NCBI RefSeq assembly: GCF_000711885.1
Contig: NZ_JONK01000021.1
Coordinates: 1 to 64,000, forward strand
Direction of reading: 5' to 3'
From: Chromobacterium haemolyticum DSM 19808
Lineage (GTDB): Bacteria > Pseudomonadota > Gammaproteobacteria > Burkholderiales > Chromobacteriaceae
Length of the DNA stretch: 64,000 bases
Under the pieces are notes generated by a model. It searched no databases and was not told the DNA's origin. It saw nothing but the letters and a program-made list of their open reading frames with translations. Below are positions 52,678 to 61,490 of the stretch, piece after piece (position 1 is the first letter of the stretch; every line of letters begins with the position of its first letter). The position numbers and the translations under genes were made by a program.

Positions 52678-54045
52678 TCAACACGGCCGCTGGCATGCGG
52701 CCTCCCCAAGCGCGGCACCTTTCGACGCTGTTTCCCGTGGCCGCGCCAGGCCGTTGAACCAGACATTCAGCACCACCGCGCTGACCGTGGCCAACAGGAT
52801 GCCGCTATGCAGCAAGGGCGCCAGCACTTCCGGCAAGTGCCGAAAAAATCCGGGCGACACCGTCGGAATCATGCCCAAGCCCAGGCTGATGGCCACCACC
52901 AGTAAATTATGCCGCTGCGTCTGATAATCCACCTTGCCCAGAATCTTGATCCCGGTGGCCAGCACCATGCCAAACATCACCAGGCCGGCCCCGCCCAGCA
53001 CAAAGGGCGGAATCGACGCCACGATCAGCGACATCTTGGGCACCAAGCCAAATACGACCAGAATGCCGCCGGCCATTACACACACCCAGCGGCTGCTGAC
53101 GCCGGTGACGCCCACCAGGCCCACGTTCTGGGAAAACGAAGTATGCGGGAAGGAATTGAATAGACCGCTTATCACCGTGCCCAACGCATCCACCCGCAAA
53201 CCGCTCACCAAGGCAGCCCTGTCCACCGGACGCTCCACAATGTCCCCAAGGGCCAGGAACATGCCCATGGACTCCACAAAAATGATCAGCATCACCACGG
53301 TCAACGTCAGGATGGACCATAGCTCAAAGCGGGGCATGCCGAAATGGAAGGGCGTGATGGGCGCGAACCAGGACGCCTCGCCCAAGCCGCCCAAATTAAC
53401 CTTTCCCAGCAGCAGGGCCAGGGCAAAGCCGAACAACAAACCCAGCAATACCGCGATATTGCAGAAAAAGCCCTTCAGATAACGGGTGACTAACAGAATG
53501 AACACCAGCACCGCCACCGATACCCCAAGATAGAGCGGATGGCCGTAGTCCGGGTTGCCTCTGCCGCCGGCGGCCCAGTCAATGCCAACGGGGATGATGG
53601 ACAGACCGATGGCCGTGATCACCACCCCGGTGACCAGCGGCGGAAACAGGCCGATCAACCGCCCCATCAGCGGTACCGCCAACAAGCTGAGCACTCCGGC
53701 GCCGATGGTGGCGCCGAAAATGCCGGGCAGGCCCAATGCCGGATTGCTGCCAATGGCCACCATCGGCCCCACCGCGGCGAAAGTCACCGCCATGATGACC
53801 GGCAGGCGGATGCCCAGCCCGCGGACGCCCACGCACTGCAATAAGGTCACCACCCCGCAACAGAACAGGTCCGCGCTGATCAAGAGCGCGATTTGCTCCT
53901 TGGGCAAGCCCAGGGAGCTGCCAATGATCAGCGGCACCGCCACCGCACCGGCGTACATCACCAACACATGTTGCAGGCCCAGGGTGAACAGCTTGCCCAA
54001 GGGCAGGCGTTGATCCACCGGGTGCACCGACAGCTTGGAATCCAT
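52678..54045 (-). CDS. NCS2-family urate/xanthine permease
   Basis: The 455-residue membrane protein has about 14 helices. The NCS2 signatures include the acidic helix FVESMGMFLALGDI and SQNVGLVGVTGVSSRW, both in the substrate-binding core. Located at the end of the urate operon, it most likely imports urate with protons; xanthine is an alternative. It is 112 bp from allA. Confidence 0.88.
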   Translation of the reverse strand: MDSKLSVHPVDQRLPLGKLFTLGLQHVLVMYAGAVAVPLIIGSSLGLPKEQIALLISADLFCCGVVTLLQCVGVRGLGIRLPVIMAVTFAAVGPMVAIGSNPALGLPGIFGATIGAGVLSLLAVPLMGRLIGLFPPLVTGVVITAIGLSIIPVGIDWAAGGRGNPDYGHPLYLGVSVAVLVFILLVTRYLKGFFCNIAVLLGLLFGFALALLLGKVNLGGLGEASWFAPITPFHFGMPRFELWSILTLTVVMLIIFVESMGMFLALGDIVERPVDRAALVSGLRVDALGTVISGLFNSFPHTSFSQNVGLVGVTGVSSRWVCVMAGGILVVFGLVPKMSLIVASIPPFVLGGAGLVMFGMVLATGIKILGKVDYQTQRHNLLVVAISLGLGMIPTVSPGFFRHLPEVLAPLLHSGILLATVSAVVLNVWFNGLARPRETASKGAALGEAACQRPC

Positions 54046-54156
54046 GCTCGTCTCCTTTGTAGATGTCGGGCCGCTTTTTAAAACATCGCCGCCCTGACGA
54101 CTTGCTGGTATTACACAATCGACTCCTTGACCGCTAAAAAAAGAGGTCGACGCAGG

Positions 54157-54666
54157 CTAGCCCGCGCCGACCGATTGGATGAGATAGGACTGCGACAACA
54201 TTGCCTCGTCGCAATTGTCGCCGGCGCCGATGCGGTCCAGCAGGATGAAATCTCCGGCCCGCTCCAGACAAGTCAGCGGGTGATGCCAAGTGCCGCGATG
54301 GTAGTTGACGCCCTGATCGCCGCGCGCCAGAAAGGCTCGGATCCGGCTTTCGTCCGGCCGGTCGCCGACGCAAGCCGGCGCCACCACCACCACGCAAGGG
54401 ACGCCGTTGCAAGGGATGAAAGCCTGGCTGCCCAGCGGGTGCCGCTCCAGCATGCGGATCTCCAGCGGCAGATGATGCGCGTCACCGCGCGCCATGCTGA
54501 TGCCGGGCAGGCCGCCGTCGCCGGCGACATCGATCAGACCCAGCCGGTGATAGCGGCGAGTACTGCCCTGGTTGATGGGAAACCAATCGCTGCCATCGGC
54601 TTCAATCACATCGCCAAACGGGGCGAAAGCCTGTTTGGTCAAAGGCTCCAAGCTTAAAATCGTCAT
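54157..54666 (-). CDS. allA: Ureidoglycolate lyase AllA
   Basis: AllA splits ureidoglycolate into glyoxylate and urea, the last step of allantoin breakdown. The 169-residue cupin protein shows LTKQAFAPFGDVIE, the metal/active-site stretch HHLPLEIRMLERHPLGSQAF, in pieces, and NYHRGTWHHPLT. GGAG precedes ATG 54666. It lies 36 bp after alc. Confidence 0.9.
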   Translation of the reverse strand: MTILSLEPLTKQAFAPFGDVIEADGSDWFPINQGSTRRYHRLGLIDVAGDGGLPGISMARGDAHHLPLEIRMLERHPLGSQAFIPCNGVPCVVVVAPACVGDRPDESRIRAFLARGDQGVNYHRGTWHHPLTCLERAGDFILLDRIGAGDNCDEAMLSQSYLIQSVGAG

Positions 54667-54702
54667 GCCGCGCTCCTTCGTGGGGTGGCGGACCAAGGCG
54701 GC

Positions 54703-55743
54703 TCAATCCGCCAACCGTCCCCAGATTCGCAGCCGGCTGACCCCGCCGTCAGGGAAAATGTTCAGGCGCACATGCGTGACAGCGCCCAGATCGCGCAGCA
54801 ACTCCTTGCCGTAAAAATGCTGCCGATCCATTTCCGTTTTCTGCTCCGGCAGCAAAACGTCCCAAAACATTGCTTGGGTCACGACGGACTGGTCGGTGCC
54901 ATGGTGGACATAGGCGGCCTGTACAGAGATCCGGTCCGGGTAATTGCCCTTGAAGTGAGCGGTGTCGACTTCGATGCTCTCCACCAGCGCCGCATGCCCC
55001 AGCTCAACGATGCACCAATCGTTGCCCGGCTCCCGCCGACGGCGGGTTTCCCAGCCGTCGCCCATATTGACGCCGCGCCCCGGCATGATCAGCCGGAAGG
55101 GCACGCCGAAATGGGCATCGTTATAAGCGACGACGCGGCCGCCCTTTGCCAGCGCCGACACCTCATGCAGCGCGGCCGGGTCCTGCCGCGCCCAGTCGCA
55201 GGCGGGTTGTCCGTATACGCGGAAGCGCGCCACACCGCCGTCTGGATAGATATTCAAGCGCAAATGGGTCCAGTCGCGCGCATCCTCAATCGCGATGAAA
55301 TGATGAGCGCTGGGGCCCAAGGACACGGCCGGCAGAATCTCCACCCACTCTGTCCGTTCGTCAGGATCGTCGGCCGATCGGCAGGCCTCCACCGAAGCCG
55401 CCGGCGGATAGTTGCCGCTGAAATGGCTGGTATCGATGTCCAGCCCTTTGATCACGCCGGGCAGGCCCAGCTTGATCACCGCGTGGTCGTAGCCTCCGTT
55501 GCGGCGGCGACGGGTTTCCCAGCCGTCCATCCATTTGCCGTGATCGTCGAACTCGCCGACGATAAACACCGGCTCGGACGCTTGCAGCATCCGCTCCGCC
55601 GCGGCGAACCACTGATCAGAACAGGTCAGGACCCTGGCGCCGAAATCGGCGGCGGCCAAGTTAGCGTAACGCCGAGCGAACTCCGGCACATCGGCCGCCG
55701 GTGCGTGCAGCACCGTTCCCGCCGGGTGATTGACAAGCGCCAT
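54703..55743 (-). CDS. alc: Allantoicase
   Basis: Allantoicase hydrolyses allantoate to ureidoglycolate and urea. The 346-residue protein has two homologous jelly-roll halves, visible as a duplication: [24 protein letters not shown] and [24 protein letters not shown], in pieces, and twice [16 protein letters not shown] or [19 protein letters not shown] 55743 follows an AGGAGAAA site. It lies between the LysE-type gene and allA. Confidence 0.93.
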   Translation of the reverse strand: MALVNHPAGTVLHAPAADVPEFARRYANLAAADFGARVLTCSDQWFAAAERMLQASEPVFIVGEFDDHGKWMDGWETRRRRNGGYDHAVIKLGLPGVIKGLDIDTSHFSGNYPPAASVEACRSADDPDERTEWVEILPAVSLGPSAHHFIAIEDARDWTHLRLNIYPDGGVARFRVYGQPACDWARQDPAALHEVSALAKGGRVVAYNDAHFGVPFRLIMPGRGVNMGDGWETRRRREPGNDWCIVELGHAALVESIEVDTAHFKGNYPDRISVQAAYVHHGTDQSVVTQAMFWDVLLPEQKTEMDRQHFYGKELLRDLGAVTHVRLNIFPDGGVSRLRIWGRLAD

Positions 55744-55800
55744 CAGATTTTCTCCTTCTCAGTGCGTCGACGCGCGCCGGCAGGCCGCGCCGTCCGCCGT

Positions 55801-56418
55801 TCACGCCGCTAGCCGGCCCCAGATCAGCGCCAGCCCCAAGGCGAGGAAAAACAAGGCCGAAGCCTTGAGAAACACGATGCGCAACACCGCCATACGCTGG
55901 AAGAACAACTGCGCCAACACGCCGTAAGCGGTCTTGCACGATAAATCAACCACCACCCAGCCAGCCGCCATCCACCCCAATTGCGGCGCCAGCGGCGCTT
56001 GGGCGTCGATGAACTGCGGCAGCAGCGCCACGAAAAAGGCGATGTCCTTGGGATTGCTGATGCCCAGCAGAAAGGCATGGGAAAACCATTGCGTCGGAGC
56101 GCCGCTCCGGCCGTCCTGCGCGCCCGCGGCCTGCCCTGCGCCCCGCCAGGCCTTGAGCCCCAGCCACAACAGATAAGCGGCGCCCAGCAACTGCAAGCCG
56201 GCGAATAGGCCGGGCGACGCCAGAATCAGCGCGCCCACGCCCAATGCGGACAAAAGCAGCAGCGACAAAGAAGCCAGCACGCCGCCGGCAAACGCCGGCC
56301 AGGCACGCAGCAGGCCATGTTCGGCGCTGGTGGTTACCATGAACAGGGACAGCGGTCCGGGCACGGCGATCACCACCAGGATGGACAACAAATACATGAC
56401 GAGAATCTGGCTGGACAT
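55801..56418 (-). CDS. LysE/RhtB-family exporter
   Basis: The 205-residue protein has about six helices, with VIAVPGPLSLFMVTTSAEHG, QLLGAAYLLWLGLKAWRG and GISNPKDIAFFVALLPQF, typical of LysE/RhtB amino-acid exporters. GGAG precedes ATG 56418. It sits between uraD and alc with only short gaps, so it belongs to the urate operon; it may export a nitrogenous intermediate or amino acid, but that is inference. Confidence 0.85.
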   Translation of the reverse strand: MSSQILVMYLLSILVVIAVPGPLSLFMVTTSAEHGLLRAWPAFAGGVLASLSLLLLSALGVGALILASPGLFAGLQLLGAAYLLWLGLKAWRGAGQAAGAQDGRSGAPTQWFSHAFLLGISNPKDIAFFVALLPQFIDAQAPLAPQLGWMAAGWVVVDLSCKTAYGVLAQLFFQRMAVLRIVFLKASALFFLALGLALIWGRLAA

Positions 56419-56429
56419 GGCCGCTCCGG

Positions 56430-56939
56430 CTAAGCAATCAGTTGGGCCAGACGTAGGCCGGCGATCCGGTATATCTGCTGCAAACAAGCCTGCCGTTCCG
56501 CCTCCGGCTCAGCGGCCAGCCGCCGCTGAAACTCGGCGATGATGCCCGCGCGCTCATAACCGCGAACGGCCATAACGAAGGGAAAACCGAAGCGGGCCCG
56601 ATAGTCGGCGTTCAAGCGCCGCAACAGTTCCAGTTCCTGCGGCGAGCATTGATCCAAGCCGGCGTCGCCTTGCTCGGCGGCGGACTCGACGGTCAAGTCG
56701 CCGTGCTGCGCCGCCTTGCCGGCCAGTTCCGGATGCGCGCGGATCAGACGCAATTGCGCCTCCACCCCCGCCTCCTCCACCTGTCGCCGCATGCAGTCGT
56801 GTAAGTCAGCCATGCTGGCGAATGGCCGCTGATCGGCTGCCTGCGCCGCCACCCAGGGCGAATGCTCGAAAATGCCGCCCAGCGCGGCGACGAACTGCTC
56901 CGTCGGCAGCGCATTCAACTGCGTCAGCGTCAAGGACAT
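56430..56939 (-). CDS. uraD: OHCU decarboxylase UraD
   Basis: UraD decarboxylates 2-oxo-4-hydroxy-4-carboxy-5-ureidoimidazoline to S-allantoin. The 169-residue all-helical protein has FEHSPWVAAQAADQRPF, LIRAHPELAGKAAQ and FGFPFVMAVRGY, with conserved His and Glu-type residues for catalysis. GGAG is seven bases before ATG 56939, which lies inside the end of puuE (ten-base overlap). Confidence 0.92.
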   Translation of the reverse strand: MSLTLTQLNALPTEQFVAALGGIFEHSPWVAAQAADQRPFASMADLHDCMRRQVEEAGVEAQLRLIRAHPELAGKAAQHGDLTVESAAEQGDAGLDQCSPQELELLRRLNADYRARFGFPFVMAVRGYERAGIIAEFQRRLAAEPEAERQACLQQIYRIAGLRLAQLIA

Positions 56940-57868
56940 GATCCGACTCCGGTGAAAGGATGCGCTTCCCGCCAATGCCGGGCGATATCCACCCGTCGGC
57001 ACACCCACACTCGCGGATGCCGCTCCAGATAATCGAGAAAGCGGCATAGGCCGGCAAAGCGGCCGGGCCGGCCAATGAGACGGCAATGCAGTCCCACCGA
57101 CAACATGCGCGGTTTGTCGACGCCCTCGGCGTAGAGCACGTCGAAAGCATCTTTCAGATAGCTGAAGAAGTGCTCTCCGGTATTGAAACCCTGAGCGGTG
57201 GCGAAACGCATATCGTTGGTGTCCAGCGCGTAAGGCACGATCAGATGCGGCAGCTCGCTGCCATCGCTGCGCCGCGCCAGGGTCCAGAACGGAAGATCGT
57301 CGCCGTAGTAATCCGAGTCGTAGAGAAAACCGCCGTCGTCCACCACCAGCCGGCGCGTGTTGGGGCTGTCTCGGCCGGTGTACCAACCGGAAGGCCGCTG
57401 GCCGGTCAGGCGACGAATCGCCTCCACGCAGAGCCGCATATGCTCGCGTTCCACCGCCTCGTCCACCTGCTGATAATGAATCCAGCGATAGCCATGGCCG
57501 GCCACCTCATGGCCCAACTCCGCCAGCGCGCTGGCCAGCTCCGGGTGTCGCTCCAGCGCCATGCCCACGCCGAATACCGTCAGCGGCAGGCCGCGCCGTT
57601 CAAACTCGCGCAGGATGCGCCACACCCCGGCGCGCGAACCGTACTCGTAAACCGACTCCATCGACAGATGCCGCGCCGGGTACGCCTCCGCGCCGATGAT
57701 TTCCGACAAGAACTGCTCTGAGCGGGCGTCGCCGTGCAGGACATTGTTCTCGCCGCCCTCCTCGTAATTCAGCACGAACTGCACCGCGATGCGCGCCGCC
57801 CCCGGCCAATTGGCCTCCGGCAGCTCCCTGCCGTAGCCGATCAAATCACGTGGATAATCCGCCTGCAT
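56930..57868 (-). CDS. puuE: Allantoinase PuuE (polysaccharide-deacetylase type)
   Basis: PuuE hydrolyses allantoin to allantoate without metal cofactor, unlike AllB. The 312-residue NodB-fold protein has RDLIGYGRELPEANWPG, RHLSMESVYEYGSRAGVW, HEVAGHGYRWI and YDSDYYGDDLPFW, all typical of PuuE. It lies 17 bp from the regulator gene and overlaps uraD. Confidence 0.93.
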   Translation of the reverse strand: MQADYPRDLIGYGRELPEANWPGAARIAVQFVLNYEEGGENNVLHGDARSEQFLSEIIGAEAYPARHLSMESVYEYGSRAGVWRILREFERRGLPLTVFGVGMALERHPELASALAELGHEVAGHGYRWIHYQQVDEAVEREHMRLCVEAIRRLTGQRPSGWYTGRDSPNTRRLVVDDGGFLYDSDYYGDDLPFWTLARRSDGSELPHLIVPYALDTNDMRFATAQGFNTGEHFFSYLKDAFDVLYAEGVDKPRMLSVGLHCRLIGRPGRFAGLCRFLDYLERHPRVWVCRRVDIARHWREAHPFTGVGSCP

Positions 57869-57885
57869 GGCTATCCTTCCCTCGG

Positions 57886-58629
57886 TCAGCGTTTAAGGTT
57901 GAATACCGTCCACGGGTCCAGTCGGCTAGGGGCCTCCACCTTTAGCCGCCGTTCGCAGTCTTCCAGATGATGGTGCATCGCCGCCGCCGCGCCGGCGCGG
58001 TCACCCGCCTCCAGCCGCGTCAGAATCGCCTCATGCTCGTCGAAGGAGCAGGCGCTTCGGCCGGGCACATCGTACAAAGCGATGATCAGCGAAGTGCGCG
58101 AACACAGGCCGTGCATCAGCTCGGTCAACACCTCGTTGTCGGCCAGCCGCGCCAGCTGCACGTGAAAGGCGTTGGACAGGCGAATCCAGCTGACCCGGTC
58201 GCCACGCTCGAAAGCCGCGCGCTCGTCGGCCACCATGCGCCGCATAGGCTGCAAACGCTCGGCCAGATCAGGCAAGACCAGCAGTTTGTCCAGAATCGCC
58301 GCCTCAACCATGCGTCGGGCCTCGAACACATCTCGGGTTTCCTTCTCGTCCGGCTTGGCGACGAAGGCGCCGCGGTTGGGCTGGATGTCCACAATCTTGT
58401 CGTGCGCCAACTGAGCCAGCGCGCTGCGGGCGCTGCTGCGCGAACACTGGAAGGCGTCGCACAGCACCGCCTCGGTCAGCTTCACCCCCGGCAATAGCCG
58501 CTGGTCAATCACCGCATCAAAGATTTCCCAGTACAAGCGGTCGGCGTCATTGCTCGGCACGCCGTCACCCACCAAGGTAGACGCCCTGGGCGCGGCGGCG
58601 GCCTGGGTTCCGTTAGCCGAATGCAACAT
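57886..58629 (-). CDS. GntR/FCD-family transcriptional regulator of the urate genes
   Basis: The 247-residue protein has an N-terminal winged helix (about 35-95; LTEAVLCDAFQCSRSSARSALAQL) and a C-terminal FCD effector domain (about 105-230) with metal-ligand-type His residues (SNAFHVQLAR and MHHHLEDC). It probably senses a purine breakdown product. ATG 58629 is preferred because GGGAGGAG stands upstream; longer starts at 58650 and 58716 remain possible. It is divergent from uraH and has two palindromic sites in the gap. Confidence 0.85.
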   Translation of the reverse strand: MLHSANGTQAAAAPRASTLVGDGVPSNDADRLYWEIFDAVIDQRLLPGVKLTEAVLCDAFQCSRSSARSALAQLAHDKIVDIQPNRGAFVAKPDEKETRDVFEARRMVEAAILDKLLVLPDLAERLQPMRRMVADERAAFERGDRVSWIRLSNAFHVQLARLADNEVLTELMHGLCSRTSLIIALYDVPGRSACSFDEHEAILTRLEAGDRAGAAAAMHHHLEDCERRLKVEAPSRLDPWTVFNLKR

Positions 58630-58671
58630 GTCTCCTCCCGGTATTTCCATATCCTGCTCTATGCTTTCAGA

Positions 58672-58732
58672 ATTTTGTTGACAATTATTGTCGTGAGCAA
58701 ACACTATCGTCAACACAAATTGTCGACAATTT
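58672..58732. promoter_or_regulatory. Two GntR-type operator sites
   Basis: AAATTGTCGACAATTT (58717-58732) is a perfect 16-bp palindrome. ATTTTGTTGACAATTA (58672-58687) matches it at 12 of 16 positions. The pair, 45 bp centre to centre, lies in the gap between the GntR gene and uraH, suited to control of both directions. Confidence 0.7.
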
Positions 58733-58809
58733 CAAATCGCCATCGCGAATAACAAGATCGACGATAACAGGCCCGCCAGATCGGGCCCCACAACAAAGGA
58801 GAAACCACT

Positions 58810-59163
58810 GTGGGCAAATTGACCACCCATGTGCTGGACATCATGCACGGCAAGCCGGCGTCGGACGTGCGCTGCCAGTTGTACCGGCTGGACGGAGAAC
58901 AACGCCTGTTGCTGGCCGACGCGGCGACCAACCGCGACGGCCGCTGCGAACGCCCGCTGCTGGAAGGCGAGCAGCTGCGCGCAGGCGTGTACGAACTGCT
59001 GTTTCATGCCGGCGATTACTTCGCCGCCCAAGGCGTGAAACTGTCGGAACCGCGCTTTCTCGACCAAGTCGTGTTGCGCTTCGGCATCGCCAAGGCGGCC
59101 GAAAACTACCATGTGCCGCTGGTCGTCACGCCTTGGAGCTACTCCACCTACCGCGGCAGTTGA
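58810..59163 (+). CDS. uraH: 5-hydroxyisourate hydrolase UraH
   Basis: UraH (transthyretin-related protein) opens the ring of 5-hydroxyisourate. The 117-residue protein has THVLDIMHGKPA with the catalytic His, CQLYRLDG and the diagnostic C-terminal tetrapeptide YRGS. It starts at GTG 58810 with AAAGGAG upstream. It is co-directional with puuD, 33 bp ahead of it. Confidence 0.94.
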   Translation: MGKLTTHVLDIMHGKPASDVRCQLYRLDGEQRLLLADAATNRDGRCERPLLEGEQLRAGVYELLFHAGDYFAAQGVKLSEPRFLDQVVLRFGIAKAAENYHVPLVVTPWSYSTYRGS

Positions 59164-59196
59164 CGCTGTTCCCGTTCCCCACCCGGAAACCTCGCC

Positions 59197-60462
59197 ATGG
59201 AAAACTACCTGCTGGAGCTGGGCAACCTGCTGCTGCGCTGGTTGCACGTGATCGCCGCCATCGCCTGGATAGGCGAATCGATTTACTTCGTCATGCTGGA
59301 CAACAGCCTGTCGCCGCCCTCCATCGCCGATGCCCGGCGCGGCCTGCACGGAGAGATGTTCGCCGTGCACGGCGGCGGCTTTTACCACAACCAGAAATAC
59401 CTGGGCCAGCCGCCCTTCCCGCTGGACGACAAGCTGCACTGGTCGTTTTGGAAATCCTACGCCACCTGGCTGTCCGGCTTCGGCCTGTTCTCCCTGCTCT
59501 ACCTGTTCAACGCCTCCTTCTACCTAGTCAACTCCGCCAGCCCCTGGGCCTGGGCGGCGGCCTTGTCCGGCGGCCAGGCCGCGGTGATCGCCACCGCCTT
59601 CCTGCTGGGCGGCTGGCTGGCCTACGACCAGCTCTGCCGCCGCATCAGCCCGGACATGAACCGCGACGGCCCGCTCAGCCTCGCCGTGGCGCTGCTGATG
59701 GCGCTGGTGGCCTACGCCAGCAGCCAAATCTTCCAGGGTCGCGCCGCCTTCCTAATCACCGGCGCGGTGATGGCCACCTGCATGTCGGCCAATGTCCTGT
59801 TCTGGATCATTCCCGGCCAGCGCCGCATGGTGCGCGCCATCCGGGCCGGCGAAAAACCCAATCCGCTGGACGGCCTGCGCGGCAAGCAGCGCTCGGTGCA
59901 CAACACCTATTTCACACTACCGGTAGTGTTCCTGATGATCAGCAACCACTACGCCTTCACCTACGGCAACCGCCATGCCTGGCTGATCATGGTGCTGTTC
60001 ATCCTGTCCGGCGCGCTGATCCGCCAATACTTCGTGCTTCGTCATTCCGGCCACAAGCGGCCGCTGCTGCCGGCGTTGGGCGGCCTGTTGCTGGCTGGCG
60101 TGGGCTTATTGGCCGCGCCGCCCCCGCCCAATATCGCGCCAACCGCCCCGCAAGCCGCGGCACCGGTCGCAACGGGCTCCCTGGCGGCGTCGACGGCGCA
60201 AAAAACAACCGACAACCTGCATCAGATTCACGCCATCATTCAAAACCGCTGCCTGTCCTGTCACTCGGCCACGCCCAGCCAGGCCGGATTCGTGGCGCCG
60301 CCGGCCGGTTTGAAGTTTGACGATGCGCAGGAAATCCTCATCAACGCGCACAGAATCAAGCAGGCGGTGGCGTCCAAATACATGCCGCTGGCCAATTTGA
60401 CTCAGATGACTCAAGAGGAACGAGAGATTTTGTCCGCATGGGGGCCAGCACCTAGTCACTGA
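59197..60462 (+). CDS. puuD: Membrane-bound urate oxidase with cytochrome c domain (PuuD)
   Basis: PuuD oxidises urate to 5-hydroxyisourate and passes electrons to a heme. The 421-residue protein has an N-terminal urate-oxidase membrane domain (about 1-300, eight helices; LLRWLHVIAAIAWIGES and GGGFYHNQKYLG) and a C-terminal cytochrome c part with CLSCHS and a Met in YMPLANLTQM. The enzyme links purine breakdown to the respiratory chain instead of making hydrogen peroxide like soluble uricase. Confidence 0.92.
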   Translation: MENYLLELGNLLLRWLHVIAAIAWIGESIYFVMLDNSLSPPSIADARRGLHGEMFAVHGGGFYHNQKYLGQPPFPLDDKLHWSFWKSYATWLSGFGLFSLLYLFNASFYLVNSASPWAWAAALSGGQAAVIATAFLLGGWLAYDQLCRRISPDMNRDGPLSLAVALLMALVAYASSQIFQGRAAFLITGAVMATCMSANVLFWIIPGQRRMVRAIRAGEKPNPLDGLRGKQRSVHNTYFTLPVVFLMISNHYAFTYGNRHAWLIMVLFILSGALIRQYFVLRHSGHKRPLLPALGGLLLAGVGLLAAPPPPNIAPTAPQAAAPVATGSLAASTAQKTTDNLHQIHAIIQNRCLSCHSATPSQAGFVAPPAGLKFDDAQEILINAHRIKQAVASKYMPLANLTQMTQEEREILSAWGPAPSH

Positions 60463-60500
60463 CGCCGCGCCGACACGTTTGAAAAAGACGAGAGGCTTAA

Positions 60501-60641
60501 GAGCCTGTTCAAAGGCTCGCGAGCAAGGGCGAGACCAGGCGAAAACGAGCGAAAAAGCGGAATGCACAGGTGGCGCACGAACATTTCGAGGCGCGCCCCA
60601 CCCTGCCGTGTCTCACGACGTGTAGCCGATCGTAAACAGGC
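60501..60641. mobile_element. MITE-like element, copy F
   Basis: 141 bp, from GAGCCTGTTCAAAGGCTCGC to CGATCGTAAACAGGC, with TAA on both sides (60498-60500 and 60642-60644). It is in the same orientation as copies A and E (GCGAAAAAGCGGAATG interior). Here the left TAA is not a gene stop; the puuD stop lies 36 bp upstream. Confidence 0.8.
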
Positions 60642-60678
60642 TAAGCCCGGCCCGGAATGAAAACGCGCATCCTGTCTT

Positions 60679-61305
60679 TCAAGGCGCGCCGCCCTGCCAA
60701 CAAACCCCGCCGAGCAGCGGTTCCGCCCAGAAAGGCGGACGGGCTCCCTCATCCGGGGCTTTAGCCATTTCCACCCAGGCCTCCTGCTTGCTCCATTCAT
60801 ACAAGACGCCAGGCTGGATGAGATGCAGGTAGACGCGCTCGAATGCCGACGACTCCAGCAAATCATGGGTGGCGGCGGTCAGCGCCGCTTCCTGGATAAA
60901 GGCGGGAAACAGAGTGGTGGCGGCCACGCCGCCGAACTGCGGGATATTGGCCGCCAGCAGCAGGCTCAATTCATAGCCCGGCTTGGCCGCGTAACGCTTC
61001 ACACATTTGGCTTGAATCCGGTATTTGATCGCGGCGATGGGCGCGTTGGGCACGCTGATCGGCACATCCTCGCCCTGCTGCGCCTGGCGCACTTCGCGCG
61101 CGCGCAGACAGCCTTTGCCGCCGCCAAAAAGATGTTCGTCCGCATGGACTTCCGTCACTTCAAAAGCGATCCGCCGGCCGTCGCTGAGGGTGGCGCCGAC
61201 ATCCGGCAGCGGCGGCGGCCAGGACTGCCGGTCCACGGCGTGCAAACCCTTGCGCTGCAATAACCGCAGCACCAGCTCCAGCTCCTTCTGCGCTTTTAAC
61301 GCCAT
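60679..61305 (-). CDS. Unknown protein with possible PD-(D/E)XK-like core
   Basis: The 208-residue soluble protein is not recognised. Residues around PDVGATLSDGRRIAFEVTEVHADE, in pieces, show an Asp and, 13 residues on, Glu-Val-Thr, the strand-turn-strand layout of PD-(D/E)XK nucleases, but Thr replaces the usual Lys. A second conserved-looking block is YRIQAKCVKRYAAKPGYELSLLLAANIP. ATG 61305 has GGGAGG just upstream. It lies between a MITE-like element and an A+T-rich gap, so horizontal acquisition is possible. Confidence 0.55.
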   Translation of the reverse strand: MALKAQKELELVLRLLQRKGLHAVDRQSWPPPLPDVGATLSDGRRIAFEVTEVHADEHLFGGGKGCLRAREVRQAQQGEDVPISVPNAPIAAIKYRIQAKCVKRYAAKPGYELSLLLAANIPQFGGVAATTLFPAFIQEAALTAATHDLLESSAFERVYLHLIQPGVLYEWSKQEAWVEMAKAPDEGARPPFWAEPLLGGVCWQGGAP

Positions 61306-61490
61306 CGGCCTCCCCCAGCGCACGTCCGGCGGCGTTGCGGCGCGGCGGTGGCCGAAACGCCGAGACGCGGTTATTTTGGCTATCGCTCAACCCAACCCGG
61401 CACAAGATATTTCTTTTTAGCACAAAAAATAAGCTATTCAGATTGGATTTAAAGTTTGATAAGCGATGCCGCGCTACTGGGGGGACGCTT

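Noticed and set aside
6430..60641. The dispersed repeats as a CRISPR array or as REP sequences
   Set aside because: Copies are tens of kilobases apart, 113-151 bp long, with terminal inverted repeats and short target duplications, so a transposed element explains them better.
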